A stretch of DNA of 64,000 bases from NCBI GenBank assembly GCA_963971405.1, contig OZ020486.1, forward strand, positions 13,229,419 to 13,293,418, given 5' to 3'. Positions 55,757 through 64,000 of this stretch are shown one piece after another. The notes beneath the pieces were generated by a model. That model was not told the DNA's origin. It saw only the letters and a program-made list of their open reading frames with translations, and searched no databases. Source of the DNA: Psococerastis gibbosa. Taxonomy: Eukaryota; Arthropoda; Insecta; Psocodea; Psocidae. Each line of letters opens with the position of its first letter. The first letter of the stretch is position 1. The translations under genes were made by a program, and so were the position numbers.

Positions 55757-57006
55757 CAGGGGAGTAGCTATAGGGGGGGGGGGGATATAATAGTAATTTG
55801 TAAAACGCGAAAGTTGTTAATTTGTCTTTGCTCAGTTGGCAAAAACAGAGTTCCATACAAAGAAAAAAAACCGGTCCGAGTTCACTCGAACATGCTTTCC
55901 AATTTATCAAAATTATTAGATAGAGAAAATTAGTAATTTTATGGCAAATATTTTTCCTATGGTTAAATTTCCGATATCTCGGGGGGGGGGGGGGGGGGGG
56001 TTGTCCACCTGACGTCACTGGAAGTGAGGTAAATTCTCGTCGATAGGTCAAACAAACACATTAATTACCACACAGCAATAATGGCAGGGCATGCAATGCA
56101 TTTGAGCGCGAATTTTCTATCATTTTTTTCAAAAAATAATTTTTTGGGCAAAACCAAATATTTTTTTGGGAAAGCAACCTATCCCGTTTCGTTACTCAAT
56201 TTAACACCTAAAACATGCTTGAAGGTAGAAATCATCGATAGAAAGGTTTCGCATTTTTTAGTCACTTTTTCATTAAAATTTAGTTATTTTTATTTTTTTA
56301 CCCCCAGAAGCAAACTATCAAGGGGCAAGCGACCCCCCGCATTTTGTCAACATTAATAACGACTACAATCTACGAGAATTTAAAAGAAATCGTTGGAGCC
56401 GTTTTTGAGAAATAATTTTTTTAGACGTTTTTTTGAGTTTTTTGAAAATAAAACCCCCCCAAATTGAGTTAGCCCAAAAAAAAAAAATAGTCCCGAGGTA
56501 TGATTTTTGTGAACCTACATGCCAAATTTCACTCAAATCCACTGAGTAGTTTGCCCGGAAATCGACGAACAGACAGACAGACATTTTGTAAAAACCACTT
56601 TTTTGGGTTCCTGGGACCTCAAAACGTGTAAATCCGTTGAAATCTCGGAATCGAAAATTTCGACCATCACCAAGCTTTCCTTATACTAGGCCTACGTATA
56701 AATTGGAAAGCAAAAACTAAATAATGTTGGTTTAAAATAAGATTGTACTAATGTTTTATTCTTATGTAACCAACTTGCCAACTCGGTGTGTCAAACTCAG
56801 AAAAAGGCGCGAGATATTCAAATTTTAACATGAATTTGCCCACCTATGTAATAATGTAATTGTAATACAAGGTAACAAGGTAATACAACGCTTACCTAAT
56901 CATCCCAGTTATTATTTTGGTAGGTCTATTTTAAGTTGTTTGAGTTGGAAAAATAGACACACTTCCCCCCCCCCCCCCGAGAAATCATGCTTTGGCTACT
57001 CCCCTG
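55757..57006. mobile_element. Larger hAT-like element enclosing the ~860-bp repeat
   Basis: Starts CAGGGGAGTAGCTATAGG and ends TTTGGCTACTCCCCTG, a clear inverted pair 1250 bp apart. Flanks (AGCGGCCA / ACAGCGGG) do not match cleanly. The 55868-56716 repeat lies wholly inside. Confidence 0.5.
55868..56716 (-). repeat. ~860-bp interspersed repeat, copy B (inverted relative to A)
   Basis: Same landmarks as 32218-33075 in reverse order, including the G run (55981-56000) at the position of the C run in copy A and GTTTGCCCGGAAATCGACG. It lies inside the TIR pair 55757-57006. Confidence 0.75.
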
Positions 57007-57130
57007 ACAGCGGGGCACCAAGGCTCAATCAGCAGCTGCAGACTCCACAAGACCTGCAGCGTGGTGGGAGTTAAGTTTAGTGAGTAAGAGCCTCACACTA
57101 TATCTATGCCACCCAAACAGGTGGTCCAAG

Positions 57131-57332
57131 CAATGGCGGATCCACAGGGGTCGGTGGGTCAGGTGGGTCATGACCCCCCCCCCCTAAATGAGTAAATTCA
57201 TAAGTACCAATAATAACCTAATTTTTTTAAAAAATAAAACTCAACTTTTCAACAAAAAAAATTACCATTTAAACTTACAAGAAACTTGTGACCCCCCCCC
57301 CCCACCTAAATTTTCGGCTGGATCCACCCTTG
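57131..57332. mobile_element. hAT-like MITE (TGGCGGATCC family), copy 2, between two copies of a 46-bp direct repeat
   Basis: Starts CAATGGCGGATCCACAGG and ends GGCTGGATCCACCCTTG, with the same interior as 49308-49492. It has no 8-bp duplication. Instead, a 46/47-bp sequence starting TAAGAGCCTCACACTATATC lies on both sides in the same orientation (57085-57130, 57333-57379). Confidence 0.72.
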
Positions 57333-57659
57333 TAAAGAGCCTCACACTATATCTATGCCGCCCGAACAGGTGGCCCAAGAAGCAGCAGATACAGGTCAAA
57401 ACGCATACCAAGGCGAAGTGTTTGCATATTCGCCACTTCCGCGAAAAAAAAGAAGTAACGGTAATCCCGCATACTGTACATTCCTAGAACTACCTTATGA
57501 CAATGAACTAGTACTAAAAAAATTCCGGTACCTACTGTATAAAGTGCCGGAAAGAAATACGTACAGTACATATATGTGCGCATGGCGAAGAATAGGCAAA
57601 GAGAAGAGTTATTGGTTTCTAGGGCTCAGCTGCAGGGGTCACAGGTGACACGGCCACCA

Positions 57660-57950
57660 CAAGGCCGTAGCTATAGATTTGCGACGGGGGGGGGGGGGGG
57701 GGTGGAGGGGGTAGGTATCGGATAAGCTAGCCCGAAGCCCGAGACCACCATAGTAGTGTATACCAAGCTTAAGAAAGCAAAACTGAATGTTGGTAAATAC
57801 AACAAGTAGAAATGTACTAAATAATGGAACAAATTTATTTTTTATTAATTTAAAAACGACCTTTTGAAGGGACTGGCCAAGAATGAAAGTATACGAAAAA
57901 AATACTTTGTGGATGATGGAATTTTCGACGGCCCCATAAATACGGCCTTG
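57660..57950. mobile_element. hAT-like MITE (CAAGGCCGTA family)
   Basis: Starts CAAGGCCGTAGCTATAG and ends ATAAATACGGCCTTG, with a perfect 8-bp duplication GGCCACCA (57652-57659, 57951-57958) and a G run of 18 near the left end. It interrupts an open minus-strand reading frame (see 57951-58070). Confidence 0.9.
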
Positions 57951-58690
57951 GGCCACCAGATATAGTGGCTAGCTGGATGCGAATAAGATGAATAAGCAGC
58001 TCCCGACCAAGCAGCGGCAGAGGCAGAGGTTTGGGGCGTGGGGGCAAGTCGGGTGGTGCAGGCTTGGCTGTAAAATATAACACATAACATGTATAATATA
58101 ACATAAGTCCAATAACCCTGCGACATGGTGAGGAAATGCCGCCATTAAAAAAAGCATTTACCCTGGTGAGCCCGTTAGCCTAGGAAGGCAATCGTCTAGG
58201 TCCTAGGAGAAGGTACTGTACTCCAAACATACCAAGGCGTCGGTCCAGGCCAGCCGGCTGAAAAAGTGGGCAATCCCCCAATATGGCAAGTTTAAGGTAG
58301 AATTATTGCTTGCGTAGGAGAAATACGGAATACGTAAAGTGCATATAAGTACTGAAGTAAAGTACGGTACTTACCTGATTTTCTTGCCGCTTATAGGTAC
58401 ATGAGCGTAAAGCATTTCAGGGAGAGGGAATTTATGTGTAGGAAAGAGCTAAGAAACCAATAAATCAATAAAGGGTGGTTACAGTAATCCTAAATGCTCG
58501 TAAAGCATGCTAAGTCTGCGGCTCGGTGCCTTAAGGGGCTGCGGAACTGAGCTTCCAATGACGTACGGCCCCGCGGTCTTACCTTGTGCTACATAATATC
58601 ACTGATTTTGTTCCATAAATTAGCTGATATAACAAATTTCCCATGGGCTGATAAATTTCAATACTATTTTCCACTTTCATTTTGCAGTAC
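57951..58690 (-). other. Possible minus-strand exon group (weak)
   Basis: On the minus strand an open stretch at about 58378-58452 (LFPTHKFPLPEMLYAHVPIS…) ends in CAG|gtaagt. Splicing it to ttttacag at 58070 continues in frame through SQACTTRLAPTPQ and AAYSSYSHPASHY to the hAT insertion at 57950. A further donor, CACAAG|gtaaga, lies near 58575 after an open stretch starting MKVENSIEIYQPMGN, but its phase does not fit the next exon. The composition is GC-rich locally. I recognise no family, so this is unproven. Confidence 0.2.
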
Positions 58691-58694
58691 TTCG

Positions 58695-59103
58695 CTGCGG
58701 CGCAGCCAGAATTTTTTTATTTTTTTTTTGGGGGGGGGGGGGTGTCCAATTTTCATGCAACACCAATGCATAAAGTTTGCCCACTTACAATGGGTCTTCA
58801 AATGGCCGGGTGGAGTTTAATTTGGCGCCCCCCCCCCCGTTCATGGTCATGATCTTAATTTCCTCTCCCGAGGGGTCGGGAGGCTACCCCGGGGAATTTT
58901 TTTTTTTAAAGATAGGCCTGAAAAAGTTTGTCGGCAAAAAAAAAATTGATTTTGCAGACGATAACTTTATTAACAAAACTGGAAACAAAGAAACCCGGGT
59001 TTACCCGGGGAATTTTAAAAAAAATCTGAAAAATTTGCTGTTTTGCTAAATTTGGGGAGGGGGGGGTCCGGACCCAGCTGACCCCCCCTTGGCTACGCCA
59101 CTG
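58695..59103. mobile_element. hAT-like element (TGGCGTAGCCA family)
   Basis: Starts CTGCGGCGCAGCCAGAA and ends CCTTGGCTACGCCACTG. Flanks GTACTTCG (58687-58694) and GTATTTCG (59104-59111) match 7 of 8. It holds several G and C runs. Confidence 0.8.
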
Positions 59104-59304
59104 GTATTTCGTCAACGTAAATTAAACAAATAAAACACACAAGTTTGCCAGGTACTAAAGAAAGAAAAAATTTGTCTTTATTTTCCATATGGCCGAATTT
59201 TGGGCCTTTCGGCCCACTCTTACAATTACCTAACCCATTATTACGGAAAACATTTTGCCGGTTATGGTCAGGCTAAAATATTCAAAAATATTAACTCCAG
59301 AGAA

Positions 59305-59452
59305 CAAGGCCTTCGGGGGGGGGGGGGGGTCCAAATGTTTTTTAACGTAATTTATTAATGAATTAATTCTTCAAACTATAAAGGTTTACATTTAAAAAAA
59401 TGTTGGGGGGGGGGGGTCGGACTCCTCGGACCACCTCCTGAGCACGGCCATG
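59305..59452. mobile_element. hAT-like MITE
   Basis: Starts CAAGGCCTTCGG and ends GCACGGCCATG, with a perfect 8-bp duplication CCAGAGAA (59297-59304, 59453-59460) and two G runs. Its interior resembles 46376-46500, which has no clear ends. Confidence 0.82.
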
Positions 59453-59654
59453 CCAGAGAAGGCATATTGTAAGGAGATGTATGAGTTCCTGGACATACCG
59501 CCGATTACCTCTCAAATTAAAAAAAGAATGGCAATAATACCCTATACATGATACTAGTATAATATGTAATGGTAATAATAGCCTAAACACATATAATATG
59601 TATAGGCTATTATTGCCATATAAATAAAGAATTACTTTTGGTTCTGTTCTATTT

Positions 59655-59780
59655 CCCAAGCCCCAAACCGCCTGCTTTGCATGCCCTCCGAAGCATGGTC
59701 AGGAAATTTAGCAAGTGTGGAACTCTACCCAACAACCTTTCGAGTGAAATTATGAGCCTATACCACTACTCGACCCAGGA
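59655..59780 (-). repeat. tRNA-derived SINE (family A), partial; second short piece at 60500-60570
   Basis: GCCCCAAACCGCCTGCTTTG through CCACTACTCGACC is the tRNA-related half. 60500-60570 repeats only the B-box to A-box part, with GGACTCGAACCAACAACC. Confidence 0.65.
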
Positions 59781-59837
59781 GTTCCTTTTTTACTATTTTA
59801 TTTTTGTTCTTTTTTCTACTACAGAAACCGCAATGAC

Positions 59838-60128
59838 CAGTGCCGGATTACCCATTGGACTATGTGGGCAGTCGATTCAAGGACCCCAAAAAGACAGAAA
59901 ACCCGCAATTGTGCGAAAAAACTTTAGTAGGCCAACGGTTAGGGCTTAAATCTGTTACGTTCTCTTAGTATTGAGTTAATTTGCCGTTTTCCTTTTCGTT
60001 TATGACGTTGCAACTACTGCTAGACTCTTATTTTTGTTGGCAAAGAAGAACCTACTGACGGAGTTAGAAATTTTGTTATAACAGGGCCTCTATGTCAATT
60101 TTGCCCGTTAAAAGTCAATCCGGCACTG
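59838..60128. mobile_element. hAT-like MITE (GGCCGGATTA family)
   Basis: Starts CAGTGCCGGATTACCC and ends CAATCCGGCACTG. Flanks GCAATGAC and CCAATGAC match 7 of 8. Confidence 0.85.
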
Positions 60129-61855
60129 CCAATGACTGGAGTAGGCGGAGAGGCAAATAAAAAGATAAAAAAAGTCATAGTAATTGCCGTCAAGCTCCTT
60201 TTGAAGTATAATATAAAAAATATAACAAATATATGGTTCCCCTTAAAGTTATATCGTTGAAGATGGTTCTTTTATAAGAGGATCACCTTTAGTGGAGCTT
60301 GATGCCAATTATCCAGTGCCCCTACATAACTGTCTCGAACTTTGTTTTGTCTTGTAAAATTTATGTAGCCTGACGATGGCATAGTGCAGAAACCGGTCGC
60401 TTTTCCAGCAATACTTGACAAATTTGTGTGTTTTAATGGTTGCTTTCCTATTTCTTACTACAATGAAGAAAGCGTTGTGATATACATATATAATATATAG
60501 CAAGTGTAGGACTCGAACCAACAACCTTTCGGGTGAAAGTTGGAGTCCGTTCAACTACTCAACATGTCCTGAATTTAATGAATGTATCCGATTAAGCTCT
60601 TCTATAGCTTATTAACTTAATAGGACATCTCTCCGGTAGGTTTGTAGAGACTCGCGCAAGTACAAGCAGACTACCACCTTGCCACCAAAGCCGCTAAAAA
60701 GCGTGTTCGGGTTCACTCGAACCAATTTTAGCTAACATATAGGCGTATTGCAAAACATGACATTAATAAATATCATGTAGACATTGTAGTTACATTCAAA
60801 ATCTCACCCTTAGGACATCTAAATTTTATTTTCCCGGCATAAACTATTTAAATAGAGCAATAAACATGCAGAGATTCAATAATTTACTATTTACGACCCC
60901 CCTGGAAAATAGGCACATGTGTTCATGGGAGATAAATATTAAGGTAGCTAAGTCTTAAGAAATATTTACACCGCAGCCGAAGGAGTTTGAGTATTAACCA
61001 ACATTTCGTATGATTTACAACGAAATGCTCGCTCCGCGGAGAAAGGGGCTAACACTCGCTTTTCCTACAGATATTCGCTGTTTATTATTGCTATGTTGCA
61101 CATTTACTTCCGTTCTGAGGTCGCTGAAAGTGGGAGAACAGTCGTTAAGTGGTGTAATATATGGGATTAGTGCTGAATATAATGGTCTTACGCCCCTGTA
61201 TATAAGTTTTAATAAGGCCTACCTACCCAATAGTCTGCTGGATGTAGCTACTGTACATTATAGTGCTGGAAAATGATACATTCAGTTTTGGTAATTAGCT
61301 CTGTTGCTTGGCCCGGTCTTATTAGTTCCAATAGGCTTACGCTATAGGCCGAAAGGGTTGTAGGCTGATTGCGCTGGAGTGGCAGAGGTTCGGGAAAATT
61401 CTGGATTGAAGAAGTAATAATTAATAATGTCCTGAAGAACTTTTTATAGACTTCTGACCTAGGCCTACTTATATTGGCCCATTGGTCTCTTGTCCGATGC
61501 CAAGGACCCCATGAATTTTGGACCTTATTTAAATTGTTGCCATTGGCAAACTCGTGTACGTCCTCTATGTCAACTTACACAGGCTACAAGCGATAATGGA
61601 CAAGCTGGCGCAACAAAACAGGCGAAGGCATGACTTAACCAAGTACAGAAACGAGTTAGCAAGCAATTAACTTATAACAAAAAGAAACATAAATATAGCC
61701 TACCTGCTGTACATAAAAATAAATATATCCTATATAAAAAATATAAAGTCGACCAACAGCGGATTTTACATACTCCCTATAACGGTACAGTCAGCTGGCG
61801 GGGTCACGTGACGAAGGAAAGAGTGCTAGAGGCCATTGAAGAAGAGACAGCTACC

Positions 61856-62080
61856 CAGTGGCGGATTTACCAGTAGGCAACTGAGGCTAATGCATATTAT
61901 GCAAAAAATTAAAATAATTATATTTAACATTTTAGTTAAGGATAAGAAGGTTATTTTGATTATAAAAAAAGTGGTTTTATTAGTGAACAGCCCCCCCCCC
62001 CCCTGTACCTACAATAATAATTAATGTCCACGACATGGGCAGTGCCTATCATACCCGCACAAACGCCAAATCCACCCCTG
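61856..62080. mobile_element. hAT-like MITE (TGGCGGATTTA family)
   Basis: Starts CAGTGGCGGATTTACC and ends CCAAATCCACCCCTG, with a perfect 8-bp duplication CAGCTACC (61848-61855, 62081-62088) and a C run of 13. Confidence 0.9.
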
Positions 62081-62557
62081 CAGCTACCTCATATAAAAAG
62101 TATAAGAAGAGCGAAATGGCTAGGGCTAAATGTATTACTATAATATGTGCTACTTACACGTGAGAAATAAGTCAATCTCAAACTAAGAAAGGCTGGCCTG
62201 GCGGGGCCATATGAGTGTATCAAGAATGTGTTATGTGAGCCTGGAAAATGTGTTTAGTCCCCTGTTGTTCAAATAGCTCAGTGATTTTTTAGTCTGCGAT
62301 TTCCGGACGTCTTGTAAAGAAAGACACATGAGCCATTTCGCACTTAGATCCGTTGTAATTCCATAAGCTCTTGAGCTATGAGTATATTTTACATCATTTC
62401 TGCCTAAATTTGACAATATTGAATTTTTTATTGCTTTTTCAAATGTAGCCTGCACCTTTTTCACCCATGTAACTTTGTAAGTTGTGGGTAGGTCTACTTT
62501 ATGGCCATGTCAATTAACATGTAGAATACTAACTGTATAAATTATAATACAATAGTA

Positions 62558-62831
62558 CAGTAGAACGCCGATTAACCGAATCGGTCCTAAGCGTAATATT
62601 AAGCTTGAGAATGAAGTCTTTACGTGGTTTCTGCGGCAACGATCTATTGAATAACGGATTTCAGGACCGATTTTATGTGAAAATTGTAGAACTGTGTTTG
62701 TTAAATACATACGTGTATGTTAATAAAGTTTATTCTATGCGTGACAGTTAGTTTTTCTTTATTACCAGTCTATGTCCGATTATCCGAATCCACTCCAGTC
62801 CCAATTACTTCGGATAATCGGCGTTCTACTG
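62558..62831. mobile_element. Tigger/pogo-like MITE
   Basis: Starts CAGTAGAACGCCGATTA and ends GGATAATCGGCGTTCTACTG, flanked by TA on both sides (62556-62557, 62832-62833). The CAGTAGAAC start is characteristic of pogo/Tigger non-autonomous elements (recognised, not searched). Confidence 0.8.
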
Positions 62832-62909
62832 TATATTGTACGTTAACTGAAGAACCTCAGTCCTTCCCGTCTACTTGGTTCTGATAATAATTTATACGAA
62901 TACCACGCG

Positions 62910-63060
62910 CAGGGCCGGATTTAACGGACATCGACAATCGTATATGGACCATTAACTTTCCAGACGTCCGATATTTCACGACGTACTACCCCCCCCCCCC
63001 CGGAAATAAAATCCTGTTCACGGGCCTGAAATGGGTCCAAGTGTCCTAAAGCCGGCCCTG
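62910..63060. mobile_element. hAT-like MITE (GGCCGGATTA family)
   Basis: Starts CAGGGCCGGATTTAACG and ends AAAGCCGGCCCTG, with a C run in the middle. No matching 8-bp flanks remain. Confidence 0.6.
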
Positions 63061-63826
63061 ACTTAACGACACAGCACTGTTATGACTGAAAAGTAGCTAA
63101 CTAAAGTAAGCGAAGCTGGCATTGCAAAGTCCTAGGACATGGTGCAAGGAAGTGGCCAATCAGCTAGGTCATTTCAAGACAAAAATACTGCTGACAAGTC
63201 AAGGTCACGCTGTAATCAACTTATTGAATACCGCTGTGTACGTGGTTTTGGTGAAAGGCAAATAGGCAATTTACACCTCCTTTACAAATATTTTTTTTTT
63301 ATCCGTTGTGACAAACCATGCTTGACTAACCAAGGGGAGCGTGGAGGGTGGGGATCGGGCCGGCATCGAGGGTCATAATTCTCATAATGACCTAGGCGCA
63401 GGCGCAGGTGAAGGGGCCTCTCAGTGCTCACTAGATTAAATTACGTTTTGAAGGAAAATTGGAAATATTTTGATACGAATATTGAAAACTTTGTCTTATT
63501 GAGTGGAACTAATTTTATTTTGCAATAAATAATGAATAAGTTACTCATTTTTATAAAGAAAAAATATAAAAGTAACGTGGTAATTAGATGATGTTGAATT
63601 ATTGTATTCAGATCACGTATGGCCGAGGACAGCCTCAATACAAAATGGTTTCGGTTTGGCTTTTGTCAATTTTTAACTGCCATTTTTGTGAAGAAGATTG
63701 CTCGATTTGCAATAACCAGTCGATCTTCTTTCAATTTCCAATCAGCACGCAGGACATTGAAGGCCAAAAGCAGTAGGCTACTATAATTATACTGACAAAA
63801 TCAGAAGTCAGAACTTATATATAGTA

Positions 63827-64000
63827 GCAAGGCCGTAGCCATAAGGGGGTCCAGGGAGTCCGGATCCCTCCCCCCCCCTAAATATTTGCAGCATACACTA
63901 GATAGAATGGAGTTTTAAAGATATTGAGGTTGCCTCACCTCCGGTGACGTCAGATGAGCTCCTCCCGCCCGAAATTTGTTTTGGCTAGGGCTTTGTATAG
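63827..64000. mobile_element. Partial hAT-like MITE at window edge
   Basis: CAAGGCCGTAGCCATAAGG followed by a C run, the same start as 57660-57950. The right end is beyond the window. It contains a fragment of the ~860-bp repeat (about 63933-63980, GGTGACGTCAG). Confidence 0.5.

Noticed and set aside
57188..57648. Open frames around the 57.1-57.6 kb region
   Set aside because: They cross MITE and duplicated sequence, with no domain and no splice support.

Overview
The window is animal nuclear DNA: AT-rich, intron-containing and packed with short interspersed repeats. I see no bacterial operon structure. One protein-coding gene can be read with confidence: a complete arthropod-type defective proventriculus (dve, SATB/Compass family) homeobox gene on the + strand. 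The gene and the repeat content (tRNA-derived SINEs, LINE 3' fragments, hAT, TTAA and Tigger-like MITEs) suggest an arthropod, perhaps an insect or crustacean. I cannot name the species from sequence alone.

Layout. Positions 1-3138 hold repeat fragments and probable dve 5' flank. Positions 3139-24950 are dve, with 11 coding exons whose splice phases all agree and which together encode 698 residues. The product has a short N-terminal region, the ULD/COMPASS dimerisation region, a CUT-like region, two divergent homeodomains that each carry exactly ten extra residues, and an acidic linker between them. The dve introns carry many transposon insertions, some intact enough to show target-site duplications.

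Positions 24951-64000 show no confident host gene. A possible but weak minus-strand exon group lies at about 57950-58690. The rest is a mosaic of repeats. It includes at least a dozen small hAT-like elements, most with visible 8-bp target-site duplications and long G or C runs. There are also foldback elements, two copies of an ~860-bp repeat in opposite orientation, several SINE families, and 5'-truncated LINE 3' ends. One LINE fragment is inserted inside a MITE, and one hAT element is inserted inside a Harbinger-like element.

All exon boundaries, TIRs and TSDs were read by eye. Family names come from motif recognition, not from a database search.
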